This document shows positions 56,578 through 64,000 of a stretch of DNA of 64,000 bases, one piece after another. The stretch's first letter is position 1. Each line of letters starts with the position of its first letter. The stretch covers positions 1-64,000 of the forward strand of contig NZ_WIAO01000009.1 in NCBI RefSeq assembly GCF_009451885.1, read 5' to 3'. Made by a program: the position numbers and the translations under genes. The stretch comes from Glycomyces albidus (GTDB lineage: Bacteria; Actinomycetota; Actinomycetes; Mycobacteriales; Micromonosporaceae). The notes below the pieces were generated by a model that saw only the letters and a list, made by a program, of their open reading frames with translations, had not been told where the DNA came from and searched no databases.

Positions 56578-56636
56578 GCATGCACGCGGGGCTGCTGCGC
56601 GGGCGGCCCTGCGGGCCCGCTCCGGCGTGAGCGCGG

Positions 56637-56662
56637 GGGCCCGCGACCGGTGTCGCGGGCCC
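56637..56662. terminator. Convergent terminator, DoxX-like / uvrB
   Basis: GGGCCCGCGAC (56637-56647) pairs perfectly with GTCGCGGGCCC (56652-56662) around CGGT, just after the uvrB stop on its strand. Confidence 0.85.
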
Positions 56663-56669
56663 GGTCGCG

Positions 56670-58727
56670 TCAGCCGCCCGCCTGTTCGATCTCGCGCAGT
56701 TCGCGTTTGAGGTCGGCGATCTCGTCGCGGTAGGCCGCGGCCAGTTCGAAGCGCAGCTCCCGGGCGGCCGTGAGCATCTGCTCGTTGCGGTCGTCGATCT
56801 GCTGGAGGATCTCGGAGCGGACCTTGCCCGAGCCCTTGGTGTCGGCCGCCTTGCCGCGGACCGGCCGCTCGGCGGCGACGAGCTTCGCGGTCTCGGCCGC
56901 GGAGTCGTACAGGTCCTCCATGATGTCGCCGATGCGCTTGCGCAGCGGCTGCGGGTCGAGACCGTTCGCCTCGTTGTAGGCGACCTGCTTCTCGCGGCGC
57001 CGGTCGGTCTCCTCGAGGGCGGCCTTCATCGAGTCGGTGAGGTTGTCGGCGTACATCAGGACCGTGCCGGAGACGTTCCGGGCGGCCCGGCCGATGGTCT
57101 GGATCAGCGAGGTCGCCGAGCGCAGGAAGCCCTCCTTGTCGGCGTCGAGGATCGCCACCAGCGAGACCTCGGGCAGGTCGAGGCCCTCCCGGAGGAGGTT
57201 GATGCCGACGAGGACGTCGTAGTCGCCGCGGCGCAGCTCCCCCAGCAGCTCGATCCGGCGCAGCGTCTCGACCTCGGAGTGCAGGTACCGGACCCGGATC
57301 CCGTTGTCGAGGAAGTAGTCGGTGAGGTCCTCGGCCATCTTCTTGGTGAGGGTGGTCACCAGGACGCGCTCGTCCTTCTTGGCGCGCACGCGGATCTCGT
57401 GCATGAGGTCGTCGATCTGGCCCTTGGTGGGGCGGACCTCCACGTGCGGGTCGACCAGGCCGGTGGGGCGGATGACCTGCTCCACGAACTGGCCCTTGGT
57501 CTGCTCGAGCTCCCATTTGCCGGGGGTGGCCGACAGGTAGACCGACTGGCCGACGCGCTCGCGGAACTCGTCGAAGCGCAGCGGCCGGTTGTCCTGGGCG
57601 CTGGGGAGCCGGAAGCCGTGCTCGACCAGGTTGCGCTTGCGGGAGGCGTCGCCCTCGGACATCGCGCCGATCTGCGGGACGGTCTGGTGCGACTCGTCGA
57701 TGATCGTGACGAAGTCCGGCGGAAAGTAGTCCAGGAGCGTGTGCGGCGGCGACCCGGCCGGGCGGCCGTCGATGTGGCGCGAGTAGTTCTCGATGCCGTT
57801 GCAGGTGCCGGTCTGCTTCATGTTCTCCAGGTCGAACACGGTGCGCATCCGCAGCCGCTGGGCCTCCAGGAGCTTCCCCTGGGACTCGAGCTCGGCGAGG
57901 CGCTCCTCGAGTTCGACCTCGATGTCGGCGATCGCGCGGGCCATGCGGGCGTCGCCGGTGGCGTAGTGCGAGCCGGGGAAGATCAGGACCCGGTCGACCT
58001 CGCGGATGACGTCGCCGGTGATCGGGTGCAGGTAGTAGAGCCGGTCGATCTCGTCGCCGAACATCTCGATGCGGATCGCCAGCTCCTCGTAGGCCGGGAT
58101 GATCTCGATCGTGTCGCCGCGGACCCGGAAGGTGCCGCGGGTGAAGGCGACGTCGTTGCGGGCGTACTGGACGTCGACGAGCCGGCGCAGCAGCTTGTCG
58201 CGGTCCCACTCCTGCCCGACGCTGACCTCGGTGGCCTGCTCGAGGTACTCGGCGGGCGTGGCCAGGCCGTAGATCGCCGAGACCGTGGCGACCACCACGA
58301 CGTCGCGGCGGGTCAGCAGCGAGTAGGTGGCGCGGTGGCGCAGGCGCTCGACCTCCTCGTTGATCGAGGCGTCCTTCTCGATGTAGGTGTCGGTCTGGGC
58401 GACGTACGCCTCGGGCTGGTAGTAGTCGTAGTACGAGACGTAGTACTCGACGGCGTTGTTCGGCAGCAGCTCGCGGAACTCCTTCGCGAGCTGCGCGGCG
58501 AGGGTCTTGTTGTGGGCCATCACCAGGGCCGGCCGCTGGAGCTTCTCGATCAGCCACGCGGACGTGGCCGACTTGCCGGTGCCGGTGGCGCCGAGCAGCA
58601 CGACGTCGCGCTCGCCGCGGTCGATGCGATCGGCGAGCTCGGCGATCGCCGTCGGCTGGTCGCCGGACGGCTGGTAGTCGCTGACCACCTCGAAGCGCCC
58701 GTCGGCGCGGGGAATATCGAAAGCCAC
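56670..58727 (-). CDS. uvrB: Excinuclease ABC subunit B
   Basis: Helicase-like damage-verifying subunit of nucleotide excision repair. Of 685 residues, Walker A is [15 protein letters not shown], the damage-probing hairpin [16 protein letters not shown] is at about 90-105, and the DEAD-type [11 protein letters not shown] follows. [20 protein letters not shown] is helicase motif V. The C-terminal UvrC-binding UVR motif is [23 protein letters not shown] 58727. Single-gene unit; no SOS box identified. Confidence 0.97.
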   Translation of the reverse strand: MAFDIPRADGRFEVVSDYQPSGDQPTAIAELADRIDRGERDVVLLGATGTGKSATSAWLIEKLQRPALVMAHNKTLAAQLAKEFRELLPNNAVEYYVSYYDYYQPEAYVAQTDTYIEKDASINEEVERLRHRATYSLLTRRDVVVVATVSAIYGLATPAEYLEQATEVSVGQEWDRDKLLRRLVDVQYARNDVAFTRGTFRVRGDTIEIIPAYEELAIRIEMFGDEIDRLYYLHPITGDVIREVDRVLIFPGSHYATGDARMARAIADIEVELEERLAELESQGKLLEAQRLRMRTVFDLENMKQTGTCNGIENYSRHIDGRPAGSPPHTLLDYFPPDFVTIIDESHQTVPQIGAMSEGDASRKRNLVEHGFRLPSAQDNRPLRFDEFRERVGQSVYLSATPGKWELEQTKGQFVEQVIRPTGLVDPHVEVRPTKGQIDDLMHEIRVRAKKDERVLVTTLTKKMAEDLTDYFLDNGIRVRYLHSEVETLRRIELLGELRRGDYDVLVGINLLREGLDLPEVSLVAILDADKEGFLRSATSLIQTIGRAARNVSGTVLMYADNLTDSMKAALEETDRRREKQVAYNEANGLDPQPLRKRIGDIMEDLYDSAAETAKLVAAERPVRGKAADTKGSGKVRSEILQQIDDRNEQMLTAARELRFELAAAYRDEIADLKRELREIEQAGG

Positions 58728-58805
58728 GGCTCAACGGTAGCGCCGGGGTCCGACAGCGCCCGGCTCCGGCGGTGACTTTTCGGGCCCCGACTCGTTGGTC
58801 CCTGC

Positions 58806-60224
58806 GTGAGCTCCACTACCTCGATTTCATTCAGATCGGCCCTGATGTGGGTCGTCGCCATCCTCGCCGCGGTCGCGGCGGCCGGCTGGTTCGCCGTCTC
58901 GTGCACCCCCGGCGGTTCGCAGGCCGAGCGGCCCGTCAGCGAGGAGGAGGCCGCGCTGCTGGCGGAGATGCGGCAGAAGAACCACGACGCCGAGCCCGTC
59001 GCGCTGCGCATGAGCCTGCCGGTCGGCGCCGAGACGCTCACCGTCGACGCCTACCTCGACTGGCAGGTCCCGATGGTCTACGCGCGGGTGCCGGACGGCA
59101 GCGGCGGGTTCACGCTGGCCCAGGCCATCCCGGGCCTCATCGCGACCCGCGCCGACGACGAGGCCGCGTTCGCGGAGGTTCGGGTCCCCGAGGACGGCTG
59201 GACGACCCGGGTGATGCTCTCGGGCACCGGGACCGAGCTCCAGACGACCCTGGACATCCTCGTGTCCTCGCTGTTCACGCTGACCGCCGCGGAGGCCGAC
59301 GACCCGGCCGAGCTGGCCGAGAAGGCCACCTGGCGCGAGGAGGGGATCATCGACGGCGAAGCGGTCGACTCGTTCCGGGCCCCGATCATGGTGGAGATGG
59401 ACGACGAGCCCGGGGGCGAGACCGCGGGCGCGGCCCCGGAGGCGCTGTACTCGCTCGACGCGGACGGGAACCTGCGCCGCTTCCAGGTCAACACGGGCGC
59501 CGAGAGCCTCTCGGCGGTGGACTTCCTGCGGGAGGTGCCCTTCGACGCCGCCGGGCTGGTGCCGATCGACCTGCTCGGCGGGCCGATGATCGAGCCGGCC
59601 GCCGTCGACGGGGACCTGGCCGGGACGATCGCCGAGGTGCGCTCCGAGAACTGGTCGGAGAGCGCCGAGGTGGAGCTGGCCGTCCCGGTCGGCGACGGCC
59701 GGGTCGCGACCGGGCACGGCTCGGTCGACTGGCGCACCATGACCGCGTACCTGCATGTGAGCGACGCGAGCGGGCAGCGGCTGCTGCTGGCGCGGCCCGG
59801 CGGGTTCGCGACGCTCGCGGTCGACGGCGGCGAGCTGCCGGAGACGCCGCCGGCGGAGGGATGGGAGGTCCACGAGCTCGACGACGAGGACGTCTCGGCG
59901 AGTTTCGGCCCGGTCGAGACGCTGGTGTACCGCCTGCTCGAGATGGCCGCCGAGGAGCCCGACGACGAGGAGGCGATCGCCGAGCAGGCGCGCCTGCTGC
60001 GTACCGACGGGACCGCGGACGAGCCGGTGTACGTGGTCGAGTTCCCGGTCAACGGCGACGCGCCCGCCCAGCCGGGCAGGTCCGCGTTCCGCTACCACGT
60101 CGCGGACGGGCGCCTCGCCGAAGTGGAGATGATGACCTACCACGGCGTCGGCAGCGCCGAGCTGTCCTCCGAGGACTATCCGATGGTGGCGGTCCCGTGG
60201 GAGCTCGAAGAGCAGATCGGCTGA
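58806..60224 (+). CDS. Membrane-anchored exported protein with two copies of one domain
   Basis: 472 residues, unrecognised family. An N-terminal hydrophobic stretch (ALMWVVAILAAVAAAGWFAVSC) ends in Cys, so it is an anchor or an atypical lipoprotein signal. Two related units of about 190 residues follow: ALRMSLPVGAETLTVDAYLD, then YARVPDGSGGFTLAQAIPG; and ELAVPVGDGRVATGHGSVDW, then YLHVSDASGQRLLLARPGG. Each ends with an acidic LLEMAAEEPDDEEAIAEQAR or DPAELAEKATWREEGII segment. Both look like beta-rich shells reminiscent of the LprG/LppX type, but this is only an impression. GTG 58806; the in-frame ATG at 58845 would remove the basic start. Confidence 0.7.
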   Translation: MSSTTSISFRSALMWVVAILAAVAAAGWFAVSCTPGGSQAERPVSEEEAALLAEMRQKNHDAEPVALRMSLPVGAETLTVDAYLDWQVPMVYARVPDGSGGFTLAQAIPGLIATRADDEAAFAEVRVPEDGWTTRVMLSGTGTELQTTLDILVSSLFTLTAAEADDPAELAEKATWREEGIIDGEAVDSFRAPIMVEMDDEPGGETAGAAPEALYSLDADGNLRRFQVNTGAESLSAVDFLREVPFDAAGLVPIDLLGGPMIEPAAVDGDLAGTIAEVRSENWSESAEVELAVPVGDGRVATGHGSVDWRTMTAYLHVSDASGQRLLLARPGGFATLAVDGGELPETPPAEGWEVHELDDEDVSASFGPVETLVYRLLEMAAEEPDDEEAIAEQARLLRTDGTADEPVYVVEFPVNGDAPAQPGRSAFRYHVADGRLAEVEMMTYHGVGSAELSSEDYPMVAVPWELEEQIG

Positions 60225-60232
60225 GCCGCAAT

Positions 60233-60280
60233 GCGATGCGCCGCGGGCCCGGTCGACCGACCGGGCCCGCGGCGCATCGC
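60233..60280. terminator. Very long convergent terminator hairpin
   Basis: Bases 60233-60255 are perfectly complementary to 60258-60280: a 23-bp stem, almost all G-C, with a 2-base spacer. It lies between two converging genes. Confidence 0.88.
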
Positions 60281-60347
60281 ACGTTCGTGAACGGGTGGCG
60301 TCCCGTCGGTCCCCGCGGCGTGAGCGGACCGGGGCGCATGTCGGCCG

Positions 60348-61391
60348 TCAGACGGGCCGCTGCGCGTCCAGCTTGCTGAGCGCCGAGAACAGGTAGCCGC
60401 GGACCTCTTCGGGCAGTTCGCGGTTCTCGCCCCACTCGAGGAGCAGCTTGTACGCCGCGCGGACCTTCAGCATCGCCAGCTCGAAGGCCGCCTCGATCCG
60501 CCAGTACCAGGGGGTCTCCGGGGAGCGTGCGATCTGCCACAGGACCTCGACCGCCCGCTCCCGGTTCAGCGACGCCCACTGCTGGGCCGCCTGGATCCGG
60601 ACCCGGAAGCCGACTTTGGCGCCGTCGGTGACGTCGGTGGCGAGGGCCTGGAGCGCCGCCTCCGCGTCGTAGGGTGCGCGGTCCTGCAGGGCGATCGCCG
60701 CATCGAGACGGCACTCGGCCGCCACGTCGGCGGCGAACGCGATCGCCAGAATCGCCCGGCTCCTGGTCACCGGCTCGTTGATGAGCTTCGCCGCCCGCAG
60801 CCGCATCAGCGAGTCGTTGGCGCTCTCCCGCGAGAACAGGTCGAGCGCGGCGAGCGCCTCGTCGGGGTTGCAGCGGCAGAACGTCTCCGCCATGCCGAAC
60901 CGCTGGTCCTGGTCGAGCTTCCGGTCCTGGATGGCGTTGCGAAGCGTCCGCCTCGACGCGTCGTCCGAGGCGCGGCCGTGGGCGAGCGCGTGCACGGCGC
61001 GATCGCGCTCCTCGCGCGGCCGCCCGGAGCTGTGGATGATCGTCAGCGCTTCACGCTGCACGTCCTTCGGATCCCTGATCTGCGTGTCGACGTAACCGCA
61101 TTCCGACCGGCCTGACCGCCTGCCGAGGCCGATCCGGCCGAGCACCCGGCCGCGGGCGCCGTGCCGGCGTTCTCGGCGGTTGCGGGCGATCTGCACGGTG
61201 AGCATGCCCAGGAACCCGACCGCGACGCAGGCCGCGACCTCGCCCGGCGACAAGGGGTTGCCCGATGCCCGGGCGCCCGCGATCGCGACCAGGGGAGCGG
61301 TGAGGCTCCCGAAGGACAGGGTCAGTTGCAGGCTGCCGCCCGGCCTGGCGGCGGGGGCGGAAGGAGCGGCTGAACCTTCTGGATTACCCAT
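60348..61391 (-). CDS. Membrane protein with HEAT-like helical repeats
   Basis: 347 residues, unrecognised family. Two hydrophobic segments near the N-terminus (LTLSFGSLTAPLVAIAGARA; VAACVAVGFLGMLTVQIA) are followed by a basic stretch (RNRRERRHGARG). The rest is a long alpha-helical repeat region. Its units are similar in shape: DPKDVQREALTIIHSSGRPR, TLRNAIQDRKLDQDQRFGMA, RSRAILAIAFAADVAAECRL, ERAVEVLWQIARSPETPWYW. This looks like an Armadillo/HEAT solenoid on the cytoplasmic face, probably a protein-binding scaffold. ATG 61391 chosen; no clear ribosome site. Confidence 0.65.
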   Translation of the reverse strand: MGNPEGSAAPSAPAARPGGSLQLTLSFGSLTAPLVAIAGARASGNPLSPGEVAACVAVGFLGMLTVQIARNRRERRHGARGRVLGRIGLGRRSGRSECGYVDTQIRDPKDVQREALTIIHSSGRPREERDRAVHALAHGRASDDASRRTLRNAIQDRKLDQDQRFGMAETFCRCNPDEALAALDLFSRESANDSLMRLRAAKLINEPVTRSRAILAIAFAADVAAECRLDAAIALQDRAPYDAEAALQALATDVTDGAKVGFRVRIQAAQQWASLNRERAVEVLWQIARSPETPWYWRIEAAFELAMLKVRAAYKLLLEWGENRELPEEVRGYLFSALSKLDAQRPV

Positions 61392-61714
61392 TGTGGTCGA
61401 TTGCTTTCTCTGCTCGATTAAGCCGATGGGAGTCGGGGCCGGACTGCCGGAGTTCGCGACCCGAGGTGGGAAGGCCGCCCTCGAACGACATTCGAACACG
61501 ACTTCTCATCGTAACAGAATCGGGCACTCGACCAGATAACCGCATTTCCGTCACTTCCGTGCTACGACCGGTGACAGGTCGGATGACCGGATACGCAACG
61601 GGACGAGTCGGCACAGCCGCGCGTGGCCAGTGCCGGGCGCCGTCGCACGGGCCGGACGAGACGGCACCGGGCCCGCGGCGTCGCCGCGGGCCCGGGTCAC
61701 TCGGTATCGGACGC
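61392..61714. other. Region between the HEAT-like gene and coaE
   Basis: About 320 bases. The right part holds the coaE terminator (61667-61695). The less GC-rich 61495-61570 should carry the promoter of the HEAT-like gene. No open frame here is supported. Confidence 0.5.
61667..61695 (-). terminator. Terminator of coaE
   Basis: CCGGGCCCGCGG (61667-61678) pairs with CCGCGGGCCCGG (61684-61695) around a five-base loop, 20 bases after the coaE stop. Confidence 0.75.
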
Positions 61715-62905
61715 TCAGCAGAGCGGCGGCTGCCAGCCGTGCTCGGCCGCCCAGCGGTTCGCGCGGGGCCAGCCCTCGCGGTCGAACCAGGGCTCCTTGG
61801 CCTCGGCGTACTCGGTGACCGAGTCCGCCTTGGCCGCCAGCATGCCCTTGGCCTGGGCGTAGTCGGCCCGGGCCTGCGCGTCGGCGCGGAGCCAGTCGCG
61901 GAACAGCAGCGCGAACCGCTGCCCCGGGACGTCGATCGCGCGGAAGTGGACGTGCGCGATGTTGCCGGGATCGGCGTAGCCGTACAGGCGCTTCTCCCAC
62001 TGCGCGATGTCCGGGTGCTCGGGCTTGGGCGAGTCGAACTGCACGCCGCCGAAGAAGCCGGCGTCGCCGAGCGAGTCGGCGAACGCGTCCACCACGTGCA
62101 GGGACACCACGGTCACCTGGATGTCGATGACGTCCTTGGCGGGCAGCCCGGCCACGGCCGTCGAACCGACATGGTCGATGCGGACGGCGCTGGGGCCCAT
62201 GACGCGGCGCAGCCGCGCGGCCAGGTGCTCGAACCGGCGCGGCCAGGCCGGGTCGGACTCGACGAACTGGAGCTTCTCGGGCCGGCGCTCGGCCTGACCG
62301 TGCCGCAGGTTCTCCGCGAACGGCTTGATCCGCTCGTCCCACAGCAGGGCGACGCGCCGCTCGAGCTCGTGGACGTCGTGGCTGTTGTCGATGACGACGT
62401 CGCACACCTCGCGGCGCTCGGCGTCGGACGCCTGGGCGTCGATCCTTCGGAGGGCGTCGGCGCGGTCGAGACCGCGCGCGGCGAGCCGTTCGAGCCGGAG
62501 CTCTCGCGGCGCTTCCACGTCGATGTTGAGGTGGAAGCCGGGCGCCTGGCCGGTCTCGGCCAGGAGCGGAATGTCTTGGACGACGATGGCGTCGTCGGGC
62601 AGGGCATCGGTGAGCTCGCGGGCCCGGGCGCGGACGCGCGGGTGGACGATCGCCTCGAGCTCGGCCCTGGCGGGCGCGGACTCGAAGACGATCTTCGCGA
62701 GTTCGGCGCGGTCGAGCGAGCCCTCCGGGGTCAAGACCTCGGGGCCGAAGCGGGAGACCACCGCGGCGAGCCCCTCCGTGTTGGGGGCGACGACTTCGCG
62801 GGAGAGGGCGTCGGCGTCGATGACGCTCGCCCCGAGCTGCGACAGCTTCTTCGCGACCGTGCTCTTACCGGCTCCGATGCCACCGGTCAATGCGACTTTA
62901 AGCAC
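61715..62905 (-). CDS. coaE: Dephospho-CoA kinase fused to a GrpB-like domain
   Basis: Last step of CoA synthesis. Residues 1-200 are CoaE: VALTGGIGAGKSTVAKKLSQ (P-loop), VIDADALSREVV, VVQDIPLLAETG. Residues about 215-396 are a GrpB/UPF0157 domain of the nucleotidyltransferase fold: RIDHVGSTAVAGLPAKDVID with DIQVTV. The fusion is normal in actinobacteria (Rv1631), where the second domain is reported to affect solubility and regulation. GTG 62905. Downstream of rpsA on the same strand with a terminator between. Confidence 0.95.
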   Translation of the reverse strand: MLKVALTGGIGAGKSTVAKKLSQLGASVIDADALSREVVAPNTEGLAAVVSRFGPEVLTPEGSLDRAELAKIVFESAPARAELEAIVHPRVRARARELTDALPDDAIVVQDIPLLAETGQAPGFHLNIDVEAPRELRLERLAARGLDRADALRRIDAQASDAERREVCDVVIDNSHDVHELERRVALLWDERIKPFAENLRHGQAERRPEKLQFVESDPAWPRRFEHLAARLRRVMGPSAVRIDHVGSTAVAGLPAKDVIDIQVTVVSLHVVDAFADSLGDAGFFGGVQFDSPKPEHPDIAQWEKRLYGYADPGNIAHVHFRAIDVPGQRFALLFRDWLRADAQARADYAQAKGMLAAKADSVTEYAEAKEPWFDREGWPRANRWAAEHGWQPPLC

Positions 62906-62923
62906 ATCTAAAACACTACCCGC

Positions 62924-62942
62924 CCCAGGCGAACAGCCTGGG
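62924..62942 (-). terminator. Terminator of rpsA
   Basis: CCCAGGC (62924-62930) pairs with GCCTGGG (62936-62942), with outer CCCG/CGGG pairs extending it. It lies 38 bases after the rpsA stop and is followed on the minus strand by GTAGTGTTTT. Confidence 0.7.
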
Positions 62943-62979
62943 ACGGGCAGTGGTCTGTCAGTTTAAAGAGTGACAGGTG

Positions 62980-64000
62980 TTAGTTGCCGGCGAGCTTCTC
63001 GCGCAGAGCCGCGAGCGCCTCGTCGGTGGCCAGCGTGCCCTGGGGCTCCGCCGGGGCCGACTTCTTCTCGGAAGTGGCCTTCTTGGCACCCTTCTCACCC
63101 TTCGGGGCGGCTTCGCCCTCGGCGGGCTTGGCCGGAGCCTCGGTGATGACGCGCTCGGCGATCTGCGTACCGTGCTCCTCCCAGCGGGTGCGGGCCTGGG
63201 CGTACTGCCGCTCCCACTCCTCGCGGGCCTCGTCGAAGCCCTCCATCCACTCGCCGGTCTCCGAGTCGAAGCCCTCCGGGTAGATGTAGTTGCCCTGGTC
63301 GTCGTACTGCGCGGCCATGCCGTACAGCGTCGGGTCGAACTGCTCCTCGTTCTCGACGTAGGCCTCGTTGGCCTGCTTGAGCGAGAGGGAGATCCGACGG
63401 CGGTCCAGGTCGATGTCGATGACCTTGACCATGGCGTCGGAGCCGACCTTGACGACCTGCTCGGGCACCTCGACGTGGCGCTCGGCCAGCTCGGAGATGT
63501 GCACGAGGCCCTCGATGCCGTCCTCGACGCGGACGAACGCGCCGAACGGGACGAGCTTCGTGACCTTGCCGGGCACGATCTGGCCGATCGCGTGGGTGCG
63601 GGCGAACTGGCGCCACGGGTCTTCCTGGGTCGCCTTCAGCGACAGGGAGACGCGCTCGCGGTCCAGGTCCACCTCGAGGACCTCGACCTCGACCGGCTGA
63701 CCGACCTCGACGACCTCGGACGGGTGGTCGATGTGCTTCCAGGACAGCTCCGAGACGTGGACCAGGCCGTCGACCCCGCCGAGGTCGACGAAGGCGCCGA
63801 AGTTCACGATCGAGGAGACCGTGCCCTTGCGGACCTGGCCCTTCGCGAGCTGGTGCAGGAACTCGGTGCGGACCTCGGACTGCGTCTGCTCGAGCCAGGC
63901 GCGGCGCGACAGGACCACGTTGTTGCGGTTCTTGTCGAGCTCGATGATCTTGGCTTCGAGCTCGCGGCCCACGTACGGCTGGAGGTCGCGCACGCGGCGC
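62980..64000 (-). CDS. rpsA: 30S ribosomal protein S1 (5' end cut by window edge)
   Basis: mRNA-binding protein of the small subunit. The visible 339 residues are the C-terminal part. The end of one S1 repeat (DLQPYVGRELEAKIIELDKN) is followed by two complete S1 repeats: GTVSSIVNFGAFVDLGGVDG with LVHVSELSW, and GKVTKLVPFGAFVRVEDGIE with GLVHISELA. Then comes the actinobacterial tail: acidic/aromatic (FDPTLYGMAAQYDDQGNYIY), and finally Lys/Ala-rich. The frame is open through base 64000; the start and first repeats lie outside. Confidence 0.96.
   Translation of the reverse strand, partial: RRVRDLQPYVGRELEAKIIELDKNRNNVVLSRRAWLEQTQSEVRTEFLHQLAKGQVRKGTVSSIVNFGAFVDLGGVDGLVHVSELSWKHIDHPSEVVEVGQPVEVEVLEVDLDRERVSLSLKATQEDPWRQFARTHAIGQIVPGKVTKLVPFGAFVRVEDGIEGLVHISELAERHVEVPEQVVKVGSDAMVKVIDIDLDRRRISLSLKQANEAYVENEEQFDPTLYGMAAQYDDQGNYIYPEGFDSETGEWMEGFDEAREEWERQYAQARTRWEEHGTQIAERVITEAPAKPAEGEAAPKGEKGAKKATSEKKSAPAEPQGTLATDEALAALREKLAGN

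Noticed and set aside
61715-62905. CoaE-GrpB fusion considered as novel
   Set aside because: The same fusion is standard in actinobacteria.

Overview
The window is very GC-rich with actinobacterial codon use (frequent GTG and TTG starts). Its gene order matches two conserved actinobacterial blocks, named here from memory using Mycobacterium tuberculosis loci. One is der-cmk-rluB-scpB-scpA-parA ... nudix-pyrG-mctB/steB-steA-recN-nadK-tlyA-...-HAD-TPR-tyrS (Rv1713 back to Rv1689). The other is uvrB-coaE-rpsA (Rv1633-Rv1630). Alanine dehydrogenase beside parA, and terC near uvrB, are closer to the Streptomyces arrangement. The host is therefore a filamentous-type actinomycete. A Glycomycetaceae/Micromonosporales-like lineage is my guess, not a demonstrated assignment.

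Left accessory flank (1 to about 11.7 kb). It opens with what looks like the tip of an IS481-type element. Then come a self-regulated TetR/DHA2 efflux pair, a decayed DUF5666-like gene, an OmpR-type two-component system, a Cys-repeat lipoprotein, a heterodimeric ABC exporter, the remnant of an XRE-type regulator and a Cof-type HAD phosphatase. This flank ends at a tRNA-Pro(GGG) gene with a strong terminator and looks like a variable region beside the conserved core.

Core block 1 (11.8-44.7 kb). Almost everything is on the minus strand, with many 4-nt stop/start overlaps. It holds ribosome and GTPase maturation (der, rluB, tlyA), chromosome segregation (scpA, scpB, parA), nucleotide and cofactor synthesis (cmk, pyrG, nadK), DNA repair (recN), the septation pair steA/steB, and tyrS. 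Three lineage-specific parts sit inside it. The first is a TetR/MFS divergon wedged between the nudix gene and pyrG. The second is a tight four-gene envelope module (MraY-like transferase, MurJ-like flippase, GT4 glycosyltransferase, alkaline-phosphatase-like polytopic protein). The third is a protein whose TPR core lies between a roughly 380-residue RGG/RDDRGG-type disordered region and a long acidic tail. A 16-bp tandem repeat array begins inside the parA stop region. An RNB exoribonuclease that appears to carry two C-terminal double-stranded RNA-binding domains lies beyond tyrS.

Sugar locus (44.8-51.3 kb). This is a LacI-controlled operon of GH3 glycosidase, Gfo/Idh oxidoreductase, PmoA-like protein and a cupin protein, with matching palindromes in front of the glycosidase and lacI.

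Right part (51.3-64 kb). It contains bioB, an NlpC/P60-like protein that has lost its catalytic cysteine, TerC, an ABM-domain protein, a LysR/DoxX divergon, uvrB, a lipoprotein-like protein with duplicated domains, a membrane-anchored helical-repeat protein, the CoaE-GrpB fusion and rpsA, which is cut by the window edge. Convergent gene pairs are regularly separated by strong hairpin terminators. No CRISPR array, rRNA or prophage was seen.
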